Assembly (NCBI RefSeq): GCF_049065735.1 | Contig: NZ_JBAKHD010000003.1 | Coordinates: forward strand, 310,001 to 374,000 | Reading direction: 5' to 3' | DNA from: Paramesorhizobium sp049065735 | Lineage (GTDB): Bacteria > Pseudomonadota > Alphaproteobacteria > Rhizobiales > Rhizobiaceae | Length of the DNA: 64,000 nt | In this document: positions 6,569 through 14,771 of the stretch, piece after piece | Layout of the letters: every line of letters begins with the position of its first letter | How positions within the stretch are numbered: the stretch's first letter is position 1 | The notes under the pieces: model-generated | Database searches by the model: none | What the model was told of the DNA's origin: nothing | Seen by the model: the letters and a program-made list of their open reading frames with translations, nothing else | Translations under genes and position numbers: made by a program

Positions 6569-8764
6569 ATGCAACGCCGTTCCATCCATCTTGCCATTTT
6601 GACCGCGCTTGGCGCTTCCGCCGCCTTCCCGGCGCTGGCTGAGCCGGTCTTCAACCGCATCGCCACTTTCCCGGTCGCGAAGAACCTGCCCGCCGATGCC
6701 GACAAGAAGGCGACCACCTCGTCCGAGATCATCGCCGCGACGCCGGATGGCAAGACGCTGGTCTATTCCGACAGCCCCTATGGCGCAGTCGGCTTTGTCG
6801 ACATCACCGACCCGGCAACGCCCAAGGCGGGCGGCCTCGTCAAGATGGAAGGCGAGCCGACGTCCGTGACCGTGGTTGGGAGCAAGGTGCTTGCTGCCGT
6901 CAACACTTCGGAAAGCAAGACGAAGCCCTCAGGACGTCTCGATGTCATCGACATCGCCAGCCGCAAGGTCGAGGCGAGCTGCGATCTCGGTGGTCAGCCC
7001 GATTCGGTCGCCGTGTCGCCGGACAATGCCTTCCTCGCCATCGCCATCGAAAATGAGCGCGACGAGGATCTGAACGATGGCGAACTGCCGCAGCTTCCGG
7101 GCGGTGATCTGAAGATCGTGCCGCTCAAGGACGGCGCGCCCGATTGTGCTGGCATGAAGACCGTCGCGCTCACCGGCCTCTCCGAAATCGCCCCTGAGGA
7201 CCCGGAGCCGGAATTCGTCTCCTTCAACAGCAAGAATGAAGTTGCCGTCACCTTGCAGGAAAACAACCACATCGCCATCGTCGATGCGGCGAGCGGCAAG
7301 GTGGTTTCGCATTTCTCCGCCGGCAGCGTCGATCTCGACGGTATCGACGTAAAGTCCGATGGCGCACTCACCTTCGACAAGAGCCAGAAGGGCGCGCTGC
7401 GCGAGCCGGACGCCGTGAAGTGGCTCGACGACAACCGTCTCGTTACCGCCAATGAAGGCGATTACAAGGGCGGCTCGCGCGGCTTCACCATCTTCAGCCG
7501 CGACGGCAAGGTGCTCTTTGAATCGGGCGCATCGCTGGAGCGCAAGATCGCGGCGATAGGTCATTATCCCGAGAAGCGCTCTTCCAAGAAGGGCATCGAG
7601 CCGGAAGGCATCGAAATCGCCACCTTCGGCGGGACGAAATATATCTTCGTCGCCTCCGAGCGAGCCTCCATCGTCGGCGTATACAAGGATACCGGCGGCG
7701 AGCCGGAATTCATCCAGTTGCTGCCCTCGGGCGTCGGCCCTGAAGGCCTCACCGCCATTCCTGAGCGCAACCTGCTTGTCACCGCCAATGAGAACGACCT
7801 CGTGGAAGACGGCGGCGCCCGCTCGCATGTGATGGTCTACAAGTTGGAAGAGGGCAAGCCCGCCTATCCGACCATCATCTCGGCAAACAAGGAAGACGGT
7901 TCGCCGCTCGGCTGGGGTGCGCTTTCCGGCCTCGTCGCGGATGAGAAAGAAGCCGGCAAGCTCTACGCCGTCTCCGACTCCTTCTATTCGTCGTCGCCCA
8001 CCATCTTCACCATCGACGCGACCAAGCAGCCGGCCGAAATCACCAAGGCGCTGACCGTCACCCGCGGCGGCCATCCGGCGCAGAAGCTCGATCTTGAAGG
8101 CATCACCACCGATGGCGATGGCGGCTTCTGGCTCGCCAATGAAGGCGACGCCAAGAAGCTCGTCCCCCATGCGATCTTCCAGGTAAACGGCAAGGGTGAA
8201 ATCAAGCAAGAGATCTCCCTCCCCGAGGAAATCTTCGCCGGCCAAACCCGCTTCGGCCTCGAAGGCATCACCCGCACCGGCGAAGGCGACGACACGACGC
8301 TGTGGATGGCCGTGCAGCGCGAATGGGCCGACGATCCCAAGGGCACCGTCAAGCTCCTCGCCTACAAGCCGAAGGCCAAGGAATGGGCCGCGGTGCGCTA
8401 CCCGCTCGACAAGACAGAGTCCGGCTGGGTCGGCCTCTCCGAAATCACCGCCCATGACGGCCAGCTCTACATCGTCGAGCGCGACAACCTCATCGGCGAC
8501 AAGGCCGCGCTGAAGAAGCTCTACCGCGTCTCGCTTGACAGCCTGAAGCCCGCCAAGCTCGGCGGCGAGCTGCCGGTGGTCGAGAAGACCCTGGTGCACG
8601 ACTTCCTGCCGGACCTGAAAAAGGCAAACGGCTACGTCATGGACAAACTCGAAGGCTTCGCCATCGACAAGGACGGCAACGGCTATGCCGTGACCGACAA
8701 TGATGGCGTGGACGATTCGGCCGGCGAAACGCTGTTCTGGACCATCGGCAAGGTCCAGAAATAA
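6569..8764 (+). CDS. Secreted esterase-like/phytase-family beta-propeller protein
   Basis: This 731-residue exported protein has a clear Sec signal (MQRRSIHLAILTALGASAAF... with cleavage after ALA, about residue 24). The first ~420 residues resemble a repeated beta-propeller (SPDNAFLAIA, GIEPEGIEIATFGGTKYIFV, NLLVTANENDLVEDGG). From about residue 450 the pattern SGLVADEKEAGKLYAVSDSF, LDLEGITTDGDGGFWLANEG and FGLEGITR matches the 'esterase-like activity of phytase' domain. Such proteins are predicted periplasmic phosphoesterases. The ATG at 6569 is preferred over 6533 because AGAGGGA precedes it and the signal peptide then starts at residue 1. A Pho-box-like site upstream supports a role in phosphate scavenging. 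The substrate is not shown by sequence. Confidence 0.85.
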   Translation: MQRRSIHLAILTALGASAAFPALAEPVFNRIATFPVAKNLPADADKKATTSSEIIAATPDGKTLVYSDSPYGAVGFVDITDPATPKAGGLVKMEGEPTSVTVVGSKVLAAVNTSESKTKPSGRLDVIDIASRKVEASCDLGGQPDSVAVSPDNAFLAIAIENERDEDLNDGELPQLPGGDLKIVPLKDGAPDCAGMKTVALTGLSEIAPEDPEPEFVSFNSKNEVAVTLQENNHIAIVDAASGKVVSHFSAGSVDLDGIDVKSDGALTFDKSQKGALREPDAVKWLDDNRLVTANEGDYKGGSRGFTIFSRDGKVLFESGASLERKIAAIGHYPEKRSSKKGIEPEGIEIATFGGTKYIFVASERASIVGVYKDTGGEPEFIQLLPSGVGPEGLTAIPERNLLVTANENDLVEDGGARSHVMVYKLEEGKPAYPTIISANKEDGSPLGWGALSGLVADEKEAGKLYAVSDSFYSSSPTIFTIDATKQPAEITKALTVTRGGHPAQKLDLEGITTDGDGGFWLANEGDAKKLVPHAIFQVNGKGEIKQEISLPEEIFAGQTRFGLEGITRTGEGDDTTLWMAVQREWADDPKGTVKLLAYKPKAKEWAAVRYPLDKTESGWVGLSEITAHDGQLYIVERDNLIGDKAALKKLYRVSLDSLKPAKLGGELPVVEKTLVHDFLPDLKKANGYVMDKLEGFAIDKDGNGYAVTDNDGVDDSAGETLFWTIGKVQK

Positions 8765-8785
8765 CACTCCGCTCCTCCCAAGCGG

Positions 8786-8816
8786 AAAGGCCGCGCTCAG
8801 ATGAGCGCGGCCTTTG
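8786..8816 (+). terminator. Rho-independent terminator of the phytase-like gene
   Basis: A perfect 13-bp stem, AAAGGCCGCGCTC / GAGCGCGGCCTTT, with a 4-base loop AGAT lies 22 bases past the stop. The T run is short (3 bases), but the stem is very stable. Confidence 0.85.
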
Positions 8817-8851
8817 CTTATATGCTTTTTAGCTGAAACGTCGGCGGGACA

Positions 8852-9012
8852 GCGCCCCCCTCTGTCCTGCCGGACATCTCCCCCGCAAGGGGGAGATTAC
8901 GCTGTCGTTTCCGTTTTCGCCAATCGCATACCCTGCAAGATAAGCGCTGTGGCCCATGAAGGCCAATCTCCCCCCTTGCGGGGGAGATGCCCGGCAGGGC
9001 AGAGGGGGGCGC
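8852..9012. repeat. Family B palindromic element, copy 1
   Basis: The inverted ends CCCCCCTCTGTCCTGCCGG...GGAGAT and ATCTCC...CCGGCAGGGCAGAGGGGGG enclose a ~65-bp core with TCGCCAATCGCA and GATGAAGGC-like motifs. Each arm folds on itself (CCCCCGCAAGGGGG). Other copies are at 11858, 20004 and 27153. It is intergenic between convergent genes and non-coding. Confidence 0.9.
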
Positions 9013-9037
9013 CTAGAACCGGCGTATCCGGCTTTCC

Positions 9038-10042
9038 TCACGCCACATCCAGCACGATCTTCCCGATATGCCGCCCGTCCTCCATGCGCTCATGCGCGCG
9101 CCAGGCGTCCCGCAGCGGGAAGATCATGTCCATGACAGGCGCGACGCGGCGTTCCTCAAGCAGCGGCCAGACTTTCGCCTCCAGTTCCCGCGCGATGCCC
9201 GCCTTGAATTCGACCGACCGAGGGCGCAGCGTCGAGCCGGTATGGGTCAGGCGCTTCGTCATCAATTTCGACAGATCGACCATCGCCTTCGCCCCATGGA
9301 GAAAGGCGATCTGCACGATGCGCCCGTCGACCGCCGCCGCCTCGTAATTGCGGGTGACGTAATCGCCGCCGACCATGTCGAGAATGACATCGGCGCCCTT
9401 GCCGTTCGTCGCCTCCCCGACGATCTCTACGAAATCCTCCTCGCGATAATTGATCGCCCGGTCCGCGCCGATCTTGAGGCACGCCTCGCATTTGTCCGCC
9501 GATCCCGCCGTCGCGATGACATAGGCGCCGAAGGCGCTGGCAAGCTGGATCGCCGCCGTGCCGATGCCCGACGAGCCGCCATGCACCAGCAAGGTCTCAC
9601 CCGGTTTGAGGCCGCCGCGCTCGAAGACATTGTGCCAGACGGTAAAGAAGGTTTCCGGGATGGCCGCCGATTCTACATAGCCGAAGCCCGACGGCAGCGG
9701 CAGGGAGTTGCTTTCATCCACCACCGCGAATTCCGCATAGCCGCCGCCGGGCAGCAGCGCCAGCACTTGGTCTCCCGCCTTGAAGCGCTTGACCTCCTCG
9801 CCCGTCTCGGCCACCTCGCCCGCGATTTCCAGCCCCGGAATATCGGACGCGCCCGGCGGCGGCGCATAATGGCCCTGCCGCTGCAATATGTCCGGACGGT
9901 TGACGCCCGCCGCCCGCACCCGCACCAGAATCTCGCGCGGCCCCGGCTTCGGCACCGCGCGCTTGACCGGTTTCAGCACATGCGCACCTCCCGGCTCGGC
10001 AATTCCGATTGCCGTCATCTGGGAAGCTGGTTTGAGAGCCAT
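9038..10042 (-). CDS. NAD(P)H-quinone oxidoreductase, zinc-independent MDR family (PIG3/Qor-like)
   Basis: This 334-residue cytosolic protein of the medium-chain dehydrogenase superfamily reduces quinones or enones with NAD(P)H. It has the N-terminal catalytic domain (VRAAGVNRPDILQRQGHY) and the Rossmann loop VHGGSSGIGTAAIQLA. It lacks the catalytic and structural zinc cysteine pattern of alcohol dehydrogenases. The ATG at 10042 is chosen because AAGGAG lies 7 bases upstream; longer open frames reach back to 10303 without support. It is divergent from a DUF1192 gene, with 104 bases between the two starts. The sequence resembles the TP53I3/PIG3 subgroup. The natural substrate is unknown, although electrophile detoxification is usual for the family. 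Confidence 0.9.
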   Translation of the reverse strand: MALKPASQMTAIGIAEPGGAHVLKPVKRAVPKPGPREILVRVRAAGVNRPDILQRQGHYAPPPGASDIPGLEIAGEVAETGEEVKRFKAGDQVLALLPGGGYAEFAVVDESNSLPLPSGFGYVESAAIPETFFTVWHNVFERGGLKPGETLLVHGGSSGIGTAAIQLASAFGAYVIATAGSADKCEACLKIGADRAINYREEDFVEIVGEATNGKGADVILDMVGGDYVTRNYEAAAVDGRIVQIAFLHGAKAMVDLSKLMTKRLTHTGSTLRPRSVEFKAGIARELEAKVWPLLEERRVAPVMDMIFPLRDAWRAHERMEDGRHIGKIVLDVA

Positions 10043-10146
10043 GGGTCGCTCCTTTTCGAATGATTTGCATTTAAACCCGCTTGAAATGTATTGTTTAAGC
10101 CATGTTTGGCAATGGGCCGGGGCGGGGAAAGCGAGAGGAGATCGAT

Positions 10147-10335
10147 ATGGCGCTTTTCGACGACGAACTGCCGGTGAGGAAGACCAATCACGAGATCGGG
10201 CAGGATCTCTCCCTGTTGTCGGTGGCGGAACTGGAAGAACGCATCGCCGCCCTGCGCGTCGAGATCGAGCGTCTGGAAGCCGACCGCGACAGGAAGGATG
10301 CAAGCAAGGCGGCAGCGGAGGCGCTGTTTCGGTAA
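10147..10335 (+). CDS. DUF1192 domain protein
   Basis: This 62-residue acidic protein has an N-terminal MALFDDELP motif and a central leucine/glutamate heptad region (VAELEERIAALRVEIERLEA) predicted to be a short coiled coil. These are the features of DUF1192, a small family common in Rhizobiales with no known function. The ATG at 10147 has GAGGAG 7 bases upstream, so the longer frame from 10102 is not used. It is divergent from the quinone oxidoreductase gene. In other rhizobia this gene also neighbours a quinone oxidoreductase, as far as I recall, which hints at a shared regulatory region only. Confidence 0.85.
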   Translation: MALFDDELPVRKTNHEIGQDLSLLSVAELEERIAALRVEIERLEADRDRKDASKAAAEALFR

Positions 10336-10340
10336 GGTTA

Positions 10341-10482
10341 CTCCCTCCCCCTTGCGGGGAGGGTGGCCCGTAGGGCCGGGTGGGGTGGTGATGCGCGCGC
10401 CACGTTCTTCAACAAAGCGCATACGTCACCCCCCCATCCGCCCGCTAACGCGGGCACCTTCCCCGCAAGGGGGAAGGAGGGT
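10341..10482. repeat. Family C palindromic element, copy 2
   Basis: It starts CTCCCTCCCCCTTGCGGGG, includes GGTGGCCCGTAGGGCCGGGT and ends at CCCCGCAAGGGGGAAGGAGG. It has the same architecture as the copies at 37841 and 41659. It lies 6 bases after the DUF1192 stop and may act as its transcript end. Confidence 0.88.
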
Positions 10483-10577
10483 GCGAGCCGATGCCCCGCG
10501 CAACCATTTTCATCTTCCGCCATTATTCGGCCATGGGGGCTCTTTTCCCTCAATAAAATAGGATTCGGGGGAGCATT

Positions 10578-11816
10578 TTGTTCAAGTCATTCATTCAGGT
10601 TTTCGCGCTGCTCTGCGGCACGGCGTTTCTTTTGGCCGGATCCGGGCTTCACGGCCTTTTGCTTCCCTTGCGCGGCGGGGCTGAAGGCTTTGCCATCAGT
10701 TCCCTGGGTCTTCTCGGTACCGCCTGGGCAGGCGGATTCATCACCGGTTGCCTGCTGGCGCCAAGGCTGGTGCGCCGGGTGGGCCATGTCCGCGCCTTCG
10801 GCTTCTTCGCCTCCTCCGCCGCGATCATCGCGCTCCTGACCGGGCTTTTCGTCGATTCCGTCATCTGGATCGCGCTGCGGGCCTTCACCGGCTTCGCCAT
10901 GGCGGGCGCATTCATGGTCATCGAAAGCTGGCTCAACGAGCGCGCCACCAACGAAACCCGCGGGCGCATCTTCGGCCTTTACATGATGGTCAACTACGGC
11001 GCCGTCATGAGTGGCCAGATGATGGTCGCCGGCGGCAATGTGCGGGGCGACAGCCTTTTCATGGTATCGGGGATCCTGTTCTGCCTCGCGCTGATCCCCA
11101 CCGCCATCTCCACCGCCACCAGCCCCAAGCCGCTGAGCAGCGTGGAACTGGACTTGAAGGCCCTCTACCGCAACTCGCCCGTCGCGTCCGTCGGCTGCAT
11201 TCTCATCGGCATCGCCAATGGCGCCTGGGGCACGCTCGGTGCGGTCTATGGCGCCGATTCCGGCATCGACACCACCATGATCGCCCTCATGGTGAGCTTC
11301 ACCATTCTCGCCGGCGCGCTCTCGCAAATCCCCGTGGGACGCCTTTCCGACATGACCGACCGCCGCTTCGTGCTGGCGGGCGTGGCGGGCGCGTCCTCGC
11401 TCATTGGCCTCACCATCTTCCTGATCGCGCCCACCGACGCCGTCACCATCCTTGTCCTCACCGCAATTTACGGCGGGCTCGCCTACGCGCTCTATCCCGT
11501 CGCCGTGGCCCACGCCAACGACTTCGCGGCATCGGAGAATTACGTGAAGATCTCAGGCGGCCTGCTGCTGCTCTACGGCTTCGGCACCATGATCGGGCCG
11601 CTCGTCGCCGCCTTCGCAATGGAATATCTCTGGCCCGCGGCGCTCTTCGCCGTCACTGCGCTGGCGCATATGTCCATCACCGGCTACGCCATCATCCGCT
11701 CGCGCCAGCGCCCTGCCCCCTCCCGCGAGGAGAAGGAAAATTTCCAAAGCCTCCCCGAGCGCGCCGCGACGCCGGAGGGATTAAAGCTTATTCCGCGTGC
11801 GGAGGAGCAGGGATGA
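10578..11816 (+). CDS. MFS transporter, YcaD-like, TTG start
   Basis: This 412-residue inner-membrane protein has about 12 hydrophobic segments. The first is residues 6-30 (FALLCGTAFLLAGSGLHGLL). The loop between segments 2 and 3 (APRLVRRVGHVRAF) and RAFTGFAMAGAFMVIESWLN fit the major facilitator superfamily, near the YcaD group. The only start compatible with the membrane N-terminus is TTG at 10578: an in-frame stop lies at 10554 and GGGGGAG is 4 bases upstream. A soluble C-terminal tail follows the last segment (about residues 375-412). The substrate is unknown. It stands alone between two repeats (families C and B). Confidence 0.87.
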   Translation: MFKSFIQVFALLCGTAFLLAGSGLHGLLLPLRGGAEGFAISSLGLLGTAWAGGFITGCLLAPRLVRRVGHVRAFGFFASSAAIIALLTGLFVDSVIWIALRAFTGFAMAGAFMVIESWLNERATNETRGRIFGLYMMVNYGAVMSGQMMVAGGNVRGDSLFMVSGILFCLALIPTAISTATSPKPLSSVELDLKALYRNSPVASVGCILIGIANGAWGTLGAVYGADSGIDTTMIALMVSFTILAGALSQIPVGRLSDMTDRRFVLAGVAGASSLIGLTIFLIAPTDAVTILVLTAIYGGLAYALYPVAVAHANDFAASENYVKISGGLLLLYGFGTMIGPLVAAFAMEYLWPAALFAVTALAHMSITGYAIIRSRQRPAPSREEKENFQSLPERAATPEGLKLIPRAEEQG

Positions 11817-11857
11817 GATAGACCCCTCTTGCCATAATTTGAGAGACTGGCGGGACA

Positions 11858-12020
11858 GCACCCCCCTCTGCCCTGCCGGGCATCTCCCCCTCAAGGGGGG
11901 AGATTACGCCTTTATCAATGCCCGGCGCCAATCACAAACGTCGCAGAATGAAGGCGGAGGGTAGCGTCAGCTAATCTCCCCCCTTGAGGGGGAGATGTCC
12001 GGCAGGACAGAGGGGGGTGC
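11858..12020. repeat. Family B palindromic element, copy 2
   Basis: The ends CACCCCCCTCTGCCCTGCCG and CGGCAGGACAGAGGGGGGTG enclose a core with GCCAATCACAAACGTCGCAG. It fills most of the gap between the convergent MFS and DUF465 genes. Confidence 0.9.
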
Positions 12021-12048
12021 CTTGCAAGCCGCTAATCGGTGTTCCAGC

Positions 12049-12228
12049 TCAGTGGCGCGTCACCTGCACCCTGAGCTTTTCAATCTGGTCCTTGAGCATC
12101 AGTTTCTTGCGCTTGAGATCCGCGATGTGGAGATTATCCATCGCCGGGCAGGCCATCGCCTCGGCGATCTCCCTGTCCAGGGCGCCATGCTTCTTCTCCA
12201 GCGTAGCAAGATGGGTCTCAATGGCCAT
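12049..12228 (-). CDS. DUF465 (YdcH-like) small protein, copy 1
   Basis: This 59-residue protein has the DUF465 pattern: N-terminal helix (LATLEKKHGALDREIAEAM), a short linker, then HIADLKRKKLMLKDQIEKL. It is expected to form a helical hairpin and coiled coil. The family is widespread in proteobacteria, and its molecular role is unknown. The ATG at 12228 is supported by AAGGAG 8 bases upstream. A second DUF465 gene is transcribed the other way at 12569, and the pair share only the fold pattern (about one third identical by eye), so they are paralogs rather than a recent copy. Confidence 0.88.
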   Translation of the reverse strand: MAIETHLATLEKKHGALDREIAEAMACPAMDNLHIADLKRKKLMLKDQIEKLRVQVTRH

Positions 12229-12568
12229 GATTGGATCTCCTTTGGGTTGGTTGTCGTCAACAGGACTCACGGAACCGGCCGGATAGCGAGGCCGGGTCAT
12301 GAAGCAGCCTTTGGAAGCCGCCGCACCAATATATGCTCAGAAGCTAATCAGGCGATTTTCCGCCGTTTCCGAACGTCTCCCGTCAACTAAGCGGGAGCCG
12401 GGAACCGCCTCTGCCTGAAGTCTTCGTGACAGAGCGATGACAGTCTGCCACGACTTTGCGAGGAAGTCGATTTCGGAATAGTAGCATTTTCTATTCTGGC
12501 GAAATGTGATATGGGCTGCGCCGGGGCTAGATATCCTGAAAATAGATAATCAGAACGGGACAAACCGG
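12229..12568. other. Divergent spacer between two DUF465 genes
   Basis: This 340-base non-coding gap must hold two outward promoters. I see an inverted repeat GAATAG-N9-CTATTC (12476-12496) about 75 bases before the right-hand gene and an AT-rich stretch near 12525-12555. No gene, RNA or mobile element was recognised. Confidence 0.5.
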
Positions 12569-12772
12569 ATGTCCGATCAGGAACAGGCAGATATCAGACT
12601 GGCCGTGGCACGTCTGAAGCAGGAACATGCGGACTTCGATGCCGCCATCAATGCTATGATCGAAGTGGGCTGCGATCAGTTGCGCATCCAGCGCATGAAA
12701 AAGAAGAAGCTGGCCATCAAGGACAAGCTTCAGGAACTGGAAGACCAGATCATTCCCGACATCATCGCCTAG
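12569..12772 (+). CDS. DUF465 (YdcH-like) small protein, copy 2
   Basis: This 67-residue protein has the helical hairpin layout ARLKQEHADFDAAINAM ... LRIQRMKKKKLAIKDKLQEL, the most conserved DUF465 segment being RMKKKKLAIKD. The internal ATG at 12569 gives a family-length product and starts MSDQEQ; the longer frame from 12506 adds residues with no counterpart in the family. The ribosome site is weak (CGGGACAAACCGG). It lies 85 bases before purE on the same strand, a neighbourhood I recall for many rhizobia. Function is unknown; a link to purine synthesis is only positional. Confidence 0.87.
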   Translation: MSDQEQADIRLAVARLKQEHADFDAAINAMIEVGCDQLRIQRMKKKKLAIKDKLQELEDQIIPDIIA

Positions 12773-12857
12773 CGTCCGGTTCATCCCAGACCTTGCCTTG
12801 CGGGACGGGGGCTTTTCGGTTAAGTGCCTTTCATCCAACGATAAAAGGAAAGCGGCG

Positions 12858-13355
12858 ATGGCTGAGACACGGGCCGATGTGGCGATCATCATGGGCAGCC
12901 AGTCCGATTGGCCGACAATGCGCCACGCCGCCGAGACGCTCGCCGCGCTTGAGATACCTTACGACGCCCGCATCGTTTCCGCCCATCGCACTCCGGACCG
13001 CCTCGTCGCCTTCGCCAAGGGCGCAAAGGCCGAGGGCTTCAAGGTGATCATTGCCGGAGCCGGCGGCGCGGCGCATCTGCCGGGCATGGCCGCTTCGATG
13101 ACGCCCCTGCCCGTTTTCGGCGTCCCAGTGGAATCGAAGGCGCTTTCTGGTCAGGATTCGCTTCTTTCCATCGTTCAGATGCCCGCGGGCATCCCGGTCG
13201 GCACCCTTGCTATCGGCCGTTCCGGCGCTGTCAACGCCGCGCTTCTTGCCGCCGCTGTGCTGGCGCTTTCCGATGAAGCGCTTGCGAGACGGCTGGAGAT
13301 TTGGCGGGAGGTTCAGAGCGCAGGCGTTGCCGAACGCCCCAAGGACGAGGCATGA
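12858..13355 (+). CDS. purE: N5-carboxyaminoimidazole ribonucleotide mutase, PurE
   Basis: This 165-residue cytosolic enzyme moves the carboxyl group of N5-CAIR to C4, giving CAIR in de novo purine synthesis. It carries the class I PurE signature GSQSDWPTM near the N-terminus, the AHRTPDRL motif with the catalytic His, and IIAGAGGAAHLPGM. The ATG at 12858 follows AAAGGAAAG, while the longer frame from 12798 has no ribosome site. Its stop overlaps the purK start (ATGA at 13352-13355), so the two are translationally coupled, as their consecutive reactions would suggest. An octamer is the known quaternary form. Confidence 0.97.
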   Translation: MAETRADVAIIMGSQSDWPTMRHAAETLAALEIPYDARIVSAHRTPDRLVAFAKGAKAEGFKVIIAGAGGAAHLPGMAASMTPLPVFGVPVESKALSGQDSLLSIVQMPAGIPVGTLAIGRSGAVNAALLAAAVLALSDEALARRLEIWREVQSAGVAERPKDEA

Positions 13356-14431
13356 CGATGCTGAAGCCGGGATCGACGATCGGCATCATCGGCGGCGGGC
13401 AGCTCGGCCGCATGCTGGCGCAGGCGGCGGCGCGCCTCGGCTTCCGCACCATGATTCTGGAGCCGCAAGCGGACTGCCCTGCCGCGCAGGCCGCGAACCG
13501 GCAAATCGTCGCGGCTTATGATGATAAGGCAGCGCTGGCGGAACTGGCGCAAGCCTGTGACGTCGTTACCTATGAGTTTGAGAACGTCCCGGTCGGGGCG
13601 GCGCAGAAGCTGGCGGAAGAGAGATTGGTCTTCCCTCCTCCCATCGCGCTCGAGGTTTCGCAGGACCGTTTCCGCGAAAAAGCCTTCCTCAACGATTGCG
13701 GCATCGAAACCGCCCCCTGGCATCTCGTTGGCGATCCGCAAAGCCTTGCCGCCGGCCTCGCGGCCATTGGCGGTCCCGCCATTTTGAAAACGCGGCGCCT
13801 CGGCTATGACGGCAAGGGACAGGTGCGGCTCAAGGGCGATGGCAGCGACGATCTCGACGCCGCGCTCGATGCCATCGGCCATGCGCCCGCGATTCTCGAA
13901 GGCTTCGTGCCGTTCGAGCGCGAGGTCTCGGTCATCGCCGCCCGCGACCGTGCCGGCAATGCCCGCGCCTATGACATCGCCGAGAACGTTCATTCCAACG
14001 GCATTCTAGCGACCTCCACCGTGCCATCGGCCATCGCGCCCGCCACAGCTGATATGGCGCGCGAGGCGGCGGAAAAGCTCATGCATGCGCTCGATTATGT
14101 CGGCGTCATGGGCCTTGAGTTCTTCGTGCGCGAGGACGGCACGCTGCTTGCCAACGAATTTGCGCCGCGCGTCCACAATTCCGGCCATTGGACGGAAGCC
14201 GCCTGCGCCATTTCGCAGTTCGAGCAGCATATCCGCGCCATCGCCGGTCTGCCGCTGGGCGACACCACCAGGCATAGCGATTGCGTGATGGAGAATCTCA
14301 TCGGCGACGATGTGGCGCGTGTGCCTGAGCTCCTTGCCGAGCCGCAGGCGGTGCTGCATCTCTATGGCAAGGCAGAGGCGCGTCCGGGCCGCAAGATGGG
14401 ACACGTCACCCGCATAAAACCCAAAAAATAG
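13352..14431 (+). CDS. purK: N5-carboxyaminoimidazole ribonucleotide synthase, PurK
   Basis: This 359-residue ATP-grasp enzyme converts AIR, bicarbonate and ATP to N5-CAIR, the substrate of PurE. It has the N-terminal IGIIGGGQLGRMLAQAA pre-ATP-grasp motif, GPAILKTRRLGYDGKGQ in the ATP lid, and ALDYVGVMGLEFFVREDGT / NEFAPRVHNSGHW in the C-terminal half. The start overlaps the purE stop by four bases; an ATG two codons downstream (13358) is an alternative. Length is normal. It closes the pur pair. rpmJ follows after 141 bases with its own promoter. Confidence 0.97.
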   Translation: MTMLKPGSTIGIIGGGQLGRMLAQAAARLGFRTMILEPQADCPAAQAANRQIVAAYDDKAALAELAQACDVVTYEFENVPVGAAQKLAEERLVFPPPIALEVSQDRFREKAFLNDCGIETAPWHLVGDPQSLAAGLAAIGGPAILKTRRLGYDGKGQVRLKGDGSDDLDAALDAIGHAPAILEGFVPFEREVSVIAARDRAGNARAYDIAENVHSNGILATSTVPSAIAPATADMAREAAEKLMHALDYVGVMGLEFFVREDGTLLANEFAPRVHNSGHWTEAACAISQFEQHIRAIAGLPLGDTTRHSDCVMENLIGDDVARVPELLAEPQAVLHLYGKAEARPGRKMGHVTRIKPKK

Positions 14432-14466
14432 AGTCAGTTGGCGGCGATCTTTTACGTCGCCGGGAG

Positions 14467-14495
14467 TTGACAACCGCCGCAATCCTTGGCTATTT
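14467..14495 (+). promoter_or_regulatory. Sigma-70-type promoter for rpmJ
   Basis: TTGACA (14467-14472) and CTATTT (14490-14495) are separated by exactly 17 bases. This is close to the alphaproteobacterial housekeeping pattern TTGAC-N17-CTATAT. The predicted start near 14502 leaves a ~70-base leader before rpmJ. Confidence 0.7.
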
Positions 14496-14572
14496 CGCGC
14501 CAACCTTTCTTGGGCGTGCCTCGCGCGCCTTCATTGATGCCCGGCGACGGGCCAACCAGACCGGTGACTGAC

Positions 14573-14698
14573 ATGAAGATCAAGAACTCGCTCAAAGCGC
14601 TCAAGGGCCGTCATCGCGACAACCGCATGGTTCGCCGCAAAGGCCGCATCTATATCATTAACAAGACCGCCCCACGCTACAAGGCGCGTCAGGGCTGA
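14573..14698 (+). CDS. rpmJ: Ribosomal protein bL36, cysteine-free (YkgO-like) type
   Basis: This 41-residue, very basic protein (MKIKNSLKALKGRHRDN..., ending PRYKARQG) is the bL36 variant with no Cys and so no zinc ribbon. bL36 sits in the peptidyl-transferase side of the 50S subunit. In many gamma-proteobacteria the Cys-free form is a zinc-starvation paralog, but in alphaproteobacteria it is often the only copy; this window cannot tell which applies. Homology fixes the ATG at 14573, although the open frame extends upstream to 14486. A well-formed promoter precedes it, so it is a monocistronic gene. Confidence 0.95.
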   Translation: MKIKNSLKALKGRHRDNRMVRRKGRIYIINKTAPRYKARQG

Positions 14699-14771
14699 TC
14701 ACGCGATGGTGAGGCTATTCCGCTTCACGGAAGGCCTTATCCTGAAATTCGCATTTGACGTTTCGCTGCGT

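Noticed and set aside
6929..8767. 612-residue frame opposite the phytase-like gene
   Set aside because: Shadow frame of GC-rich codons; no ribosome site, repetitive G/A/D/E-rich composition, no family match.
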